Shown: one piece after another, positions 8,627 through 16,896 of the stretch
Numbering within the stretch: the stretch's first letter is position 1
How the letters are laid out: the number at the start of each line of letters is the position of its first letter
DNA from: CAYPTY01 sp965659005
GTDB taxonomy: Bacteria > Bacteroidota > Rhodothermia > Balneolales > Balneolaceae
Reading direction: 5' to 3'
DNA length: 64,000 nucleotides
Assembly (NCBI GenBank): GCA_965659005.1
Contig: CBFHVG010000052.1
Span: 1-64,000, forward strand
Program-made: the position numbers and the translations under genes
The notes under the pieces: generated by a model
Databases searched by the model: none
What the model was told of the DNA's origin: nothing
The model's input: only the letters and a program-made list of their open reading frames with translations

Positions 8627-9379
8627 ATGTTTAAAAGGTTTATAAGAGCTATTAAGTCGTTATTCGGTGGGTTGGTTAGCTCAATCGAAGATCCAAAGTT
8701 AATTTTGGAACAGAATATCAGGGATATGAATGATCAAATCCCTCAGATGAATGAAAATATTGCTACAGTAAAGGCAAACTTGCTCATGCTTCAAAAAGAA
8801 GTAAAGCGAAATGAAAAACAGATTCATGATCTGACTTCAAAAATTAAGTCTGCCATCAATGCTAATCGTGACGATATAGCAGAAGGCTATGCTTTACAAC
8901 TTGAGAAAGCAAAAGAAAGCTTGAATAGCTCAAAAGATCAGCTTGTTTTTGCAGAAAAAGCATATGAAAAAGCCTTGAAGGTCAAAAAAGTATTCATGAA
9001 GGAAAAGGATCGTAAGATTCAGGAAGCAAAAGAAGCTTTAAGAGCTCATGAACGTGCAGAATGGCAATCAAAAATTGCCGATACTCTGGAACAGTTTGAA
9101 GTGGGTGGAATAGATCAAACTCACGACGAAATGATTACCAGAATTAATGAAGAAGCTGCAAAGAATGAAGCAAGAATGGAAATTGCACTAGATTCTATTG
9201 ATACTGAAACAATGGAGATCGAAGTGAATGCTGAAAAAATTCGAGCTCAAGAACTAGTACAACAATTTAAAATGGAAATGACAGGTTCAGCACCTGAAAT
9301 TTCTATGGAAGAAGAACCTGAAGAGTCTGAAGAAACTAAATCAAAAACTGTGGGTTCCAAGAATAAAGAAAAGTCATAA
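8627..9379 (+). CDS. pspA: PspA/IM30 (bacterial ESCRT-III) family protein
   Basis: PspA proteins bind stressed inner membranes through an N-terminal amphipathic helix and polymerise into rods and rings. Structural work has established them as bacterial ESCRT-III homologues. The 250-residue product has the amphipathic start FKRFIRAIKSLFGGLV, the conserved EDPKLILEQ at residues 21-29, then long uninterrupted helices (about 30-220) and an acidic tail rich in E and S. It heads a tight plus-strand run with a short PspA-like gene, a membrane coiled-coil gene and, further down, an AAA+ ATPase. No pspF, pspB or pspC gene is seen, so this is not the enterobacterial psp operon, and how it is regulated is unknown. 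Confidence 0.93.
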   Translation: MFKRFIRAIKSLFGGLVSSIEDPKLILEQNIRDMNDQIPQMNENIATVKANLLMLQKEVKRNEKQIHDLTSKIKSAINANRDDIAEGYALQLEKAKESLNSSKDQLVFAEKAYEKALKVKKVFMKEKDRKIQEAKEALRAHERAEWQSKIADTLEQFEVGGIDQTHDEMITRINEEAAKNEARMEIALDSIDTETMEIEVNAEKIRAQELVQQFKMEMTGSAPEISMEEEPEESEETKSKTVGSKNKEKS

Positions 9380-9391
9380 AAGGAGCCCACT

Positions 9392-9853
9392 ATGAGTTCT
9401 CGTAATGAGCAGGAACGTGAGCGCCTTAAACAAGAATATAAGGAGCATTATAAGCGAATTAAGGAAGCTAAAGAGCGACTAAAACAAGCTGAACGCACCT
9501 CAAAAATCCAAGGGGCTCTCAATAAAATGAGTCCTGACAATTTGATGGAATCAATGGATGAGTTCCTTGGAAAAGTTCAGGATAAAGTGATTGGCGTGGA
9601 AGCACGCCTTGATGTAGCAATGGATAGCCTTGATGATTCCTCTAATCCTGACTCTGTTTCTTCCAAAGAAGAGCAAATTGAACAGGAAGAAGAACTCAGA
9701 AAAATCAAAGCCCAGGAAGCTTTGAAACAAATGAAAATCGAGATGGGTATGCTGTACTCTGAAATAGAAAAAACGGCAGACGAAATAAAAGCCCATAAAA
9801 CAATTGGTACCAAAGAAGATAATTCTGAGGAACCTGATAAAACTGAGGAATAG
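9392..9853 (+). CDS. Short coiled-coil protein resembling the C-terminal half of PspA
   Basis: The function is unknown. The 153-residue product is charged and mostly helical, with no signal peptide or membrane span. It shows clear blocks shared with the preceding PspA: ARLDVAMDSLD (71-81) against ARMEIALDSID (182-192 of PspA), and KIKAQEALKQMKIEM (104-118) against KIRAQELVQQFKMEM (204-218). It lacks the amphipathic helix, the EDP motif and the long hairpin. The gene lies 12 nt after pspA with a good Shine-Dalgarno (AAAGGAG) and abuts the next gene. It may be a partial duplicate that caps or modulates PspA polymers; that role is inference. Confidence 0.75.
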   Translation: MSSRNEQERERLKQEYKEHYKRIKEAKERLKQAERTSKIQGALNKMSPDNLMESMDEFLGKVQDKVIGVEARLDVAMDSLDDSSNPDSVSSKEEQIEQEEELRKIKAQEALKQMKIEMGMLYSEIEKTADEIKAHKTIGTKEDNSEEPDKTEE

Positions 9854-10738
9854 ATGTCTCAGGAAGTAAATATCAACTATACCCGTGAAGCCTTCATGAA
9901 CCCGATTAATCTCGGGTTATTGCTAGTCTCAACATTAACAGCATTTTTGTTGAATGACTTTGGTCTAACTTCAAATGTGATGCTAACCACGGTCTTCGGT
10001 TTTGAGTTGATGTATCTTGGAATAGTACCAAAACTGCCACGTTTTCGAAAAATGGCCAGACTTAAAAAAGTTAAACAGAAGAATCCGGCTGATAATGAAA
10101 AACAATTATTCCACAACCTGGATAGTGTTGATCAAAAAAGATTTCTAGTACTAAAGCACTTGGCCAATTTGATCAAGGAGAATTTTGACAAATTACCTTA
10201 TAGTTCTCAGGGATTACTCGAAAATATTAGAGCAAAAATTAAAGAGCTGTTGGGTAATTACTTAACTCTTCTAGACCTTCATAAGCGTTATGAGATGTAT
10301 ATGGATTCGGCTGTTGAGAATGGTTTGAAAAAAGAATTATCTGATGAAATCGATGAGATAAAGGGTCTTGAATCAGAAAAACTTAGAAAGACTAAATCAC
10401 GAAGAGTAGCAATACTTCAGAAAAGACTTAAGAAATTTGATATCGCAAAAGAGAAGTATTTAGTTTGCGAAACCCATCTGGAAACCATTGAGGATGCTAT
10501 ACAATATATTTATGAGCAGTCTATGACAATGAGTAATCCAGAGGAAATAGGCTTTCAGCTTGATAATCTGTTAACAGAAGTTGAAGAAACTTCACAATTG
10601 ATTGAAGACTTAGATCAAGATATCTTGCCTGCATTCAATAACGACTGGGAAGAGGAACTGGATTTTGATTCTATCCTCGAAGGGCTCAGCGGTGAATCAG
10701 AAAAAACGCCTAAACAAGATAATCGAGTTAAAGAGTAA
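9854..10738 (+). CDS. Membrane-anchored coiled-coil protein of unknown function
   Basis: I do not recognise the family. The 294-residue product has two hydrophobic segments near residues 17-35 (INLGLLLVSTLTAFLL) and 40-58 (VMLTTVFGFELMYLG), then a basic stretch (RFRKMARLKKVKQK), and a long helical, coiled-coil-prone region to about residue 250 with an acidic C terminus. The start codon directly follows the stop of the short PspA-like gene with no spacer, so co-translation is likely. The layout of a membrane hairpin plus a cytoplasmic coiled coil would suit a membrane adaptor for PspA-type filaments, but this is inferred from position only. Confidence 0.7.
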   Translation: MSQEVNINYTREAFMNPINLGLLLVSTLTAFLLNDFGLTSNVMLTTVFGFELMYLGIVPKLPRFRKMARLKKVKQKNPADNEKQLFHNLDSVDQKRFLVLKHLANLIKENFDKLPYSSQGLLENIRAKIKELLGNYLTLLDLHKRYEMYMDSAVENGLKKELSDEIDEIKGLESEKLRKTKSRRVAILQKRLKKFDIAKEKYLVCETHLETIEDAIQYIYEQSMTMSNPEEIGFQLDNLLTEVEETSQLIEDLDQDILPAFNNDWEEELDFDSILEGLSGESEKTPKQDNRVKE

Positions 10739-10744
10739 TCATTG

Positions 10745-11521
10745 ATGGATTTAAGCTTTGAAACACTACTTCTCGAAGTAGATAATGACAGAATCGCTCA
10801 CCTTACTATTAATCGACCAGATAAACTAAACGCTCTGAATACGCAGGTATTCAATGATTTAGAAACTTTCGTCAAAAATGTAAAGGATGCTGGGGATATT
10901 AGAGCAGTAATTGTAAAAGGGGCCGGTGATAAAGCTTTTGTGGCTGGTGCTGATATCAAAGAGCTGACAAATCTTGATTCAAATGCTGCTGAGAAAACTT
11001 CAACTAGAGGACAAGAGATATTTCAGAGTATTGAAGATTTAGACATTCCTGTTATAGCAATTGTTGATGGCTATGCATTAGGAGGTGGCCTTGAATTGGC
11101 TCTTTCATGCCATATGAGGATAGGAAATCAATCGGCCGTTTTGGGTTTACCGGAAGTAAGTCTTGGTTTAATACCAGGTTGGGGTGGTACACAACGACTA
11201 TCCACTATTGTTGGTAAGGCAAAAGCAACAGAACTGATATTAACTGGTAACTTCGTAAAAGCTGAAGAAGCCCTTAGTATTGGACTGCTAAATCATGTTG
11301 CTGAAAATGCTGAAGAGAAAGCAAAAGAATTAATAGGGAAAATGCTTAAACAAGGGCCACTTGCAATTAAAATGGCCATTCAAGCTATTAGAGCAGCAGG
11401 TCATCCAAGTGGATTTAAAAAAGAATCTAATTTATTTGGTGATTTGTTCTCCACTGATGATTTTAGGGAAGGCACAACTGCGTTTCTGGAAAAAAGAAAA
11501 CCTAATTTCACAGGTAAATAA
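10745..11521 (+). CDS. Enoyl-CoA hydratase/isomerase (crotonase family)
   Basis: Crotonase enzymes hydrate trans-2-enoyl-CoA, classically in beta-oxidation. The roughly 258-residue protein shows the oxyanion-hole segments AGADIKELT and ALGGGLELALSC and the catalytic-Glu region LPEVSLGLIPGWGGTQRL, so it is probably an active hydratase. I choose ATG 10745; a TTG directly before it is in frame but unnecessary. It lies 6 nt after the membrane coiled-coil gene, inside the PspA-to-AAA+ run. No other beta-oxidation gene is next to it, so its presence in the run may be incidental or linked to membrane lipid turnover. Confidence 0.92.
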   Translation: MDLSFETLLLEVDNDRIAHLTINRPDKLNALNTQVFNDLETFVKNVKDAGDIRAVIVKGAGDKAFVAGADIKELTNLDSNAAEKTSTRGQEIFQSIEDLDIPVIAIVDGYALGGGLELALSCHMRIGNQSAVLGLPEVSLGLIPGWGGTQRLSTIVGKAKATELILTGNFVKAEEALSIGLLNHVAENAEEKAKELIGKMLKQGPLAIKMAIQAIRAAGHPSGFKKESNLFGDLFSTDDFREGTTAFLEKRKPNFTGK

Positions 11522-11594
11522 GAATTAACGATTAGTGAATGAGCGAGGAACCTCCATCGGGTATTTGTAAAGTAATATATAGGAGTCACATTTT

Positions 11595-12872
11595 ATGACA
11601 GAGTGGCTTCTGATTTTGTTAACCATTCTTCTAAGTGGTTTTTTCTCAGGTTCTGAGATTGCCTTTGTTACCGCAAATAAATTGAAGCTTGAAATTGCTT
11701 CAAGACGCAATTCTATCGTTGCAAAGGCAGTTGGGTTCTTTGTACAGAATCCTAAGACCTTTATGACAACTACCCTTGTCGGTAACAACATTGTAAATGT
11801 TGCATATGCAACGCTTATGGCCATTTTTCTGGCTGATCCCATTTCAATTTATTACGAACAGATATTTGGCATTGTGCCCGGGGCTGCAGAAGTACTTATT
11901 GTTCAAACCATAATTGCTTCAATTGTAATTATGCTTTTCGGGGAAATACTGCCTAAAGCAATTTTTAGGGTACAAGCCGATTTTCTGATCGTTGCAATTG
12001 CCATTCCTATCCGTGTCTTTTACTGGTTATTAAGGCCCTTGATTTCACTTGCAAACGCTTCATCTCAAGTGGTGATAAAACTCTTTAACCCAGACGTCGA
12101 AAAAACAGAAATTGCATTCGGTAGAAAAGAAATTGAAATCATTTTTCAGGAGCTCAGAGAGTCTGGTGGAGGAGAAGACCTTGATATGGATGATTCTGAA
12201 ATACTTCATAATGTGCTTGAACTATCTACAAAGAGAGTTAAAGATAGTATGATCCCAAGAACAGAGATTATAGCTGTAGACAAAGAGTCAAAGCTAAGTG
12301 ATATCAGAGATTTGTTCATCCAATCAGGATATTCGAAGATCCCTGTATATGACGAAACAATAGACAACATTATTGGGATCGTTTTTGCACATGATTTATT
12401 CAAGGAACCAAAAAATCTAAAATCTATTTTGCGCCCGGTAACATTGGTTCCATCAAGCAAAAAAGCCAAAGATCTGATGGCTGAATTCAGAAAAAATAAG
12501 ATCTCGGTTGCGGTTGTAATTGATGAATATGGTGGCACTGCTGGTATGGTAACAATTGAAGACCTTGTAGAAGAAGTTGTTGGTGATATTCAGGATGAAT
12601 ATGATACTGACGATCATCTCATTAAGAAGATTAATGATAATACCTATGTATTAAGTGCAAATGTGGAATTGGATGAATTAATGGAACGTCATCCTGAAAT
12701 TGAAATTCCATTGGAACCTTCAGACTATGATACCGTAGCAGGCTATATAATTAATCATTTAGGGCGTATTCCAAAGGTGAATGAAGAGCTTGAGATTGAA
12801 GGGCACAAGATCATCATCAGCAAGGCATCGCCGAACCGTTTAGAGACCATAAGACTAACTATAATAGACTAA
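11595..12872 (+). CDS. CNNM/CorC-family transporter-like protein (DUF21, CBS pair, CorC_HlyC)
   Basis: This 425-residue protein has the HlyC/CorC architecture: an N-terminal DUF21 membrane domain with about four spans (starting SGFFSGSEIAF), the motif GEILPKAIFR, a CBS pair (about 215-340, including MIPRTEIIAVDK and VVIDEYGGTAGMVTIEDLVEE), and a C-terminal CorC_HlyC domain from about residue 345. Members are linked to Mg2+ or Co2+ efflux and called hemolysins for historical reasons. The gene follows a 73-nt gap after the enoyl-CoA hydratase gene, with GGAG upstream, and is 6 nt from the AAA+ gene. A second family member lies at 48202-49572. Confidence 0.92.
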   Translation: MTEWLLILLTILLSGFFSGSEIAFVTANKLKLEIASRRNSIVAKAVGFFVQNPKTFMTTTLVGNNIVNVAYATLMAIFLADPISIYYEQIFGIVPGAAEVLIVQTIIASIVIMLFGEILPKAIFRVQADFLIVAIAIPIRVFYWLLRPLISLANASSQVVIKLFNPDVEKTEIAFGRKEIEIIFQELRESGGGEDLDMDDSEILHNVLELSTKRVKDSMIPRTEIIAVDKESKLSDIRDLFIQSGYSKIPVYDETIDNIIGIVFAHDLFKEPKNLKSILRPVTLVPSSKKAKDLMAEFRKNKISVAVVIDEYGGTAGMVTIEDLVEEVVGDIQDEYDTDDHLIKKINDNTYVLSANVELDELMERHPEIEIPLEPSDYDTVAGYIINHLGRIPKVNEELEIEGHKIIISKASPNRLETIRLTIID

Positions 12873-12878
12873 AAGACT

Positions 12879-14594
12879 ATGTTTGATCATTATCCAAAAT
12901 GGTCGCAGGAGTTTGCGCGAAAATATTTAAGCCGAACAATGAATCAGTTTCTTTTGCATGGAAACGTTCATGATTTAGTAGCACTGAAAACTGATGAAGG
13001 TTATGATTTTCAAAGACTGAAAAGCTTTTTATCAGATGAATTCTTCGGGGCCAGAGATTATGTAATTTTCTACGATCGGTCATCTGGTATTTACTTCCGA
13101 GATCAAGAATCTCAAGCAGATTTTAACAGGGCAATTTCAGGCAGAGATAGCCTCATTGGTACCGAGTATGCTCAGAAAATGCCAAAAGATCCGGTTAGAG
13201 TTTTTGCGTTAATGGAACAATACTTCCGTTTAAGACTTGAGCAGCAAAAAAGTGTTGCACTCATTATTGACTATGCAGAAACTATTGTCCCTATGGGTGA
13301 TGCAAATTCGTCCGGGAATGAGGATCGAACAAGCATGGTATTCTTATCAAGATGGGCACATGATCCTCTTTTTCTGGCTGCTGATTTCACAACGGTACTA
13401 ATTACTGAAAATCTGGCTGATCTGAATAAGACACTTATTCAAAACCCATATTCAACTGAGATCAAAATTAATATACCAGGTGAAGAAGAAAGAAAGGCCT
13501 TTATAGAATTTGATACTAAGGATGATGAATACAAAAGTTTATCATCAGTCAAGCCGGATATTCTTGCTCAGCAGACCGCTGGACTAAACTACATCAATAT
13601 TAGAAGTATACTTTCAAATGCTCGTGAGAATAAGGAATTGATCACATTTGATCGTTTGTCTGATATCAAGAAAGAATTAATTGAGGCCGAGGCCTATGGT
13701 CTTATTGAGTTTGTAGAAACTGAATATAGTTTAGACAATGTAGCGGGGCATGCCCAGGTTAAGAATCATCTGCGTCATGCAGTAAAAGCTATTAAAGAAG
13801 GTAGACAAGATGTTATGCCGATGGGTTACCTGGTTTGTGGACCTGTTGGGACAGGTAAAACTTTTCTGGTAACCTGTTTTGCGAGTGATGTTGGAATTCC
13901 GATGGTAAAACTGAAGAATTTTCGTTCACAATGGCAGGGAGTTACAGAAGGTAATCTTGAAAAAATACTTTCTATCCTCAAAGCAATGGCACCAGTTGCT
14001 GTCATGATTGATGAAGCGGATGCTTATTTAGGTGATCGTGCAGCCAGTGGAGATAGTGGTGTGTCAAGTCGTGTATTCTCTCAGATTGCTACCTTCATGA
14101 GTGATACTACAAATCGTGGTCGAATCATTTGGTTCTTAATGACTGCACGACCTGATCTCATGCCAATTGATTTAAAGCGCCAGGGAAGAGCGGAAGAGCA
14201 TTTAGCTTTATTCCCACCTAATACTAAAGAAGAGCGCATTGAGCTATTCAATGTTATGGCTAAGAAAACAAAAATTCAGTTTACTGAGAAGGTTGTTCCA
14301 AAAGTGATCGAAGATGGGTCAAAAACATTTTCAGGAGCGGATATGGAAGCTGCCTTAACACGCGCTAAATTCAGAGCTGCAGCTGAAGGAAAAGTAAAAG
14401 TAACTCCTGAAATTCTGGATGCTGCGTTGAATGATTTTATCCCACCAACTTATCCGGAAGAAGTAGAATTGCAGACATTGAATGCAGTAATCGAGTGTAC
14501 TTCTGCGGAGTTGCTCCCAGAGCGCTATCGAAACATGGATCGCGAAGAGATTCTTTCGACTATAGAAGAGCTAAAGTATCGAGTGAGTGTTTAG
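12879..14594 (+). CDS. AAA+ ATPase with degenerate N-terminal half (Ycf46/VPS4-like arrangement)
   Basis: The 571-residue protein ends in an intact classic AAA+ module: Walker A GPVGTGKT (321-328), Walker B VMIDEAD (375-381), sensor 1 TARPD (422-426), and arginines R434 and R437 in LKRQGRAEE. The lid follows to about residue 525. The first 280 residues have no Walker A but contain a Walker-B-like VALIIDYAE (126-134), suggesting a degenerate AAA domain as in Ycf46-type proteins. The gene ends the plus-strand run that begins with pspA. Since PspA is an ESCRT-III homologue, a VPS4-like remodelling role is attractive but inferred. Its partner could instead be the CNNM protein. Confidence 0.8.
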   Translation: MFDHYPKWSQEFARKYLSRTMNQFLLHGNVHDLVALKTDEGYDFQRLKSFLSDEFFGARDYVIFYDRSSGIYFRDQESQADFNRAISGRDSLIGTEYAQKMPKDPVRVFALMEQYFRLRLEQQKSVALIIDYAETIVPMGDANSSGNEDRTSMVFLSRWAHDPLFLAADFTTVLITENLADLNKTLIQNPYSTEIKINIPGEEERKAFIEFDTKDDEYKSLSSVKPDILAQQTAGLNYINIRSILSNARENKELITFDRLSDIKKELIEAEAYGLIEFVETEYSLDNVAGHAQVKNHLRHAVKAIKEGRQDVMPMGYLVCGPVGTGKTFLVTCFASDVGIPMVKLKNFRSQWQGVTEGNLEKILSILKAMAPVAVMIDEADAYLGDRAASGDSGVSSRVFSQIATFMSDTTNRGRIIWFLMTARPDLMPIDLKRQGRAEEHLALFPPNTKEERIELFNVMAKKTKIQFTEKVVPKVIEDGSKTFSGADMEAALTRAKFRAAAEGKVKVTPEILDAALNDFIPPTYPEEVELQTLNAVIECTSAELLPERYRNMDREEILSTIEELKYRVSV

Positions 14595-14599
14595 ATTAT

Positions 14600-14634
14600 A
14601 AAAAAAGGGCCCTTCGTTTTCACACGGAGGACCC
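14600..14634 (-). terminator. intrinsic terminator of the azurin gene
   Basis: On the minus strand GGGTCCTCCG and CGAAGGGCCC pair around a TGTGAAAA loop with one mismatch and one G-T pair, followed by seven T. It lies 31 nt after the azurin stop. It could also slow plus-strand transcripts leaving the AAA+ gene, although no T-run follows on that side. Confidence 0.8.
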
Positions 14635-14664
14635 AATAATCAACACTAACTAAATAGGATTTCT

Positions 14665-15108
14665 TTACTCAACTATGAATTTACCTTTCATTAAGGCATA
14701 GTGACCTGGGAAGCTACAAATGAAATCGTAAGTACCTTTTGCAGGTGCTTCAAATTCAATTGTTGTTTCTTCACCGCCACCAATTAGATTAGTGTTAACA
14801 ATGATTTCATTTCCAGCTGGGATATAATCATTGTCTTTAGCTCCAACTGCTTTAGCTGCAAAAGCTGGTAATTCTGTACCTGGCTTTAACAACACCCAGT
14901 TGTGACCCATAGCTGCTTTCGGAAGGTTACCAACATGTTTAAGTGTCAGTTTAATAGTATCGCCTTCTTTTACTTTGATTTCTTTCAGGTTGAACTGCAT
15001 TGCGTCATTACTTTCAATAACGACTTCTATAACATCGGCTGAGGCTTGCCCTGCTGGGGCCACCGTTCCAAATGTTAAAATGCTAACGATTAGAAATAGA
15101 ATATACAT
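14665..15108 (-). CDS. azu: Azurin (cupredoxin)
   Basis: Azurin is a periplasmic type 1 blue-copper electron carrier. The 147-residue precursor has a signal peptide (about residues 1-24, ending near AGQASA) and a mature domain with all copper ligands visible: His in MGHNWVL, then Cys, His and Met in CSFPGHYALMKG. Length is as usual for azurins. It is a monocistronic gene, divergent from pheA, with its own terminator. In the FCB group azurin-like proteins often accompany respiratory or microaerobic electron transfer; no partner oxidase is visible here. Confidence 0.95.
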   Translation of the reverse strand: MYILFLIVSILTFGTVAPAGQASADVIEVVIESNDAMQFNLKEIKVKEGDTIKLTLKHVGNLPKAAMGHNWVLLKPGTELPAFAAKAVGAKDNDYIPAGNEIIVNTNLIGGGEETTIEFEAPAKGTYDFICSFPGHYALMKGKFIVE

Positions 15109-15223
15109 TGATGTAGTTTTTTATTTTGTGATTCTAGAATTCGTAACAATATAACCCCGTTTTTGTGAAGAGAATGTGAATTATCAAAATTGAAACGTAT
15201 TATTCGAAAAAAAATTGGGATAC

Positions 15224-16366
15224 ATGAAAAAAGACTTAAAATCCATACGGGATGAGCTGGATCGCATAGATCGAAGCATAATTGAGGCCTTAGCACAAAG
15301 ACAGGATGTTGTTAAAGAAGTATCGGGCTTAAAACTTGAAAATAAGTCTAACATCCGGGATCTGGAGAGAGAGGAAAAGTTATTAAATAGGATTCGTGAT
15401 TTTGCTGCTGAATATGGCTTAGACAAGTATTATGCAGAACACTTGTTCAGAGAGATCATAACTAATTCAGTTAGATATCAAACCCATTCGCTTGTGGATC
15501 ATCAGAATAAGAAAGGGATGGATACGGTTAGGGTCTCTTTTCAGGGAACAGATGGTGCATACTCACATCTAGCAGTTATGCGTCATTTCGAAGAGCGTTA
15601 CTCTAATGTAGAAAGTTATGGTTATGATACTTTCAGACAAGCAGCTCATGCAGTAAAGGAAGGTTATGTAGATTATGCAGTTTTACCTGTTGAGAATACC
15701 ACTGCTGGATCTATAAATGATACATATGATATTCTAAGAGATGATAACATCCATATAGTAGGCGAAGAGGTATTAAAAATAGTTCATTGCTTACTTGCTG
15801 TGGAACCGGTCGAACTTTCAAATGTGAGAAGAATACTTTCTCACCCTAAAGCAATTGAACAGTGTACTCGGTTTCTTGCAAGATTACCAAGATGCAAAGT
15901 GGAATCATACATTGATACAGCTGTTTCAGCTAAAAAAGTTAAAGAGGATAATGACTTATCCCAAGCCGCTATTGCCGGAGCTCATACTGCTGATTTATAT
16001 GGATTGCACGTAATTGAGCATGATATTAATAATGAGAGTGAAAACTATACACGCTTTGTTATTGTAGCCAAAGAACCGGTAAAAGTAGATCTACAGATCC
16101 CGGCAAAAACTTCACTTCTGATGGTCACTGAACACAAAGAAGGTGCACTCATTGAATGCCTGAACGTATTTCATCAGCATGGTATTAACATGAGTAAACT
16201 TGAAAGCCGGCCACGACCTAATGAACCATTCAAATATGTGTTCTATCTGGATATTGACGCTAATACAACTGATCCTAATACTGTAAATGCTCTTGAGGAG
16301 TTAACTGAAAAAGCATATTCCTTAACGATATTAGGTTGTTATCCATCGGAAAAAACAAAAGCTTAG
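15224..16366 (+). CDS. pheA: Bifunctional chorismate mutase / prephenate dehydratase
   Basis: This enzyme converts chorismate to prephenate and then phenylpyruvate for phenylalanine synthesis. Three domains are visible: an N-terminal AroQ chorismate mutase (about 1-90, LKSIRDELDRIDRSIIEAL), prephenate dehydratase (about 105-285, beginning VSFQGTDGAYSH, with VLPVENTTAGSIN), and a C-terminal ACT domain with the ESRP motif (KLESRPRPNEPFKYVFY) that normally senses phenylalanine. I choose ATG 15224 (MKKDLKSIR) over an in-frame TTG at 15215. The gene is divergent from azurin. Confidence 0.97.
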   Translation: MKKDLKSIRDELDRIDRSIIEALAQRQDVVKEVSGLKLENKSNIRDLEREEKLLNRIRDFAAEYGLDKYYAEHLFREIITNSVRYQTHSLVDHQNKKGMDTVRVSFQGTDGAYSHLAVMRHFEERYSNVESYGYDTFRQAAHAVKEGYVDYAVLPVENTTAGSINDTYDILRDDNIHIVGEEVLKIVHCLLAVEPVELSNVRRILSHPKAIEQCTRFLARLPRCKVESYIDTAVSAKKVKEDNDLSQAAIAGAHTADLYGLHVIEHDINNESENYTRFVIVAKEPVKVDLQIPAKTSLLMVTEHKEGALIECLNVFHQHGINMSKLESRPRPNEPFKYVFYLDIDANTTDPNTVNALEELTEKAYSLTILGCYPSEKTKA

Positions 16367-16434
16367 CTGTCTGAAGTTTGAAATCTCATTATTTGTTCTG
16401 TTATACGGTTCAATTCTAATTAATAGGTTTCAAT

Positions 16435-16794
16435 ATGGGTAATGAAGTTTTTTGGGTACTAGAATTAAGCGTCATAGATGGGAAGGCCGGTGAGTTAAGT
16501 GCTCTGATCACCGAGATGTCGCAGGCAACACAAGATAGTGAGCCGGGTACCTTGAATTATGAGTGGTTCCTAAATGAGGATAAAAGCAAATGTACTATTT
16601 ATGAACGCTATGCTGATTCTGAAGCTCTGCTCATACACTTAGGTAATTTTGGAGCAAACTTTGCAGAACGATTCATGAGTATTCTTACGATTGACTCTTT
16701 TAAAGTATTTGGTCCTGCATCAGATCAGGTGATGGAAGCTTTGAGTGCATTTGGTGCCACACATATGGGTTATGCAGGTGGGTTTAACCGATAA
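16435..16794 (+). CDS. Antibiotic biosynthesis monooxygenase (ABM)-domain protein
   Basis: This small 119-residue protein resembles the ABM ferredoxin-like family (putative quinol monooxygenase, YgiN-like). Recognisable elements are the opening strand FWVLELSVIDGKAGELSALITEM, the GTLNYEWFLNEDKSKCTIYERYADSEAL core and the HLGNFG segment. No signal peptide is seen. It is a single gene between pheA and a candidate terminator. The substrate cannot be predicted; some family members act on quinols or only as fold relatives. Confidence 0.75.
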   Translation: MGNEVFWVLELSVIDGKAGELSALITEMSQATQDSEPGTLNYEWFLNEDKSKCTIYERYADSEALLIHLGNFGANFAERFMSILTIDSFKVFGPASDQVMEALSAFGATHMGYAGGFNR

Positions 16795-16805
16795 GATCAA
16801 ATAAG

Positions 16806-16845
16806 GAAATCGTTGCCAGGCTGCTACATGGTGACGATTTCTTTG
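16806..16845 (+). terminator. probable intrinsic terminator after the ABM-domain gene
   Basis: GAAATCGT (16806-16813) pairs with ACGATTTC (16834-16841) across an internal CC...GG pair. Only a short T-rich tract follows (TTTGTCT), so this is weaker than the other terminators. It lies 11 nt after the stop codon. Confidence 0.5.
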
Positions 16846-16896
16846 TCTATACCAAATTGGGTATGAAGTCTGAAAGTTGTGGCAATCACTTCATTA

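Noticed and set aside
16795..16896. Possible xseB small-subunit gene next to xseA
   Set aside because: The 102-nt gap holds only a hairpin and no open frame; xseB is not here.
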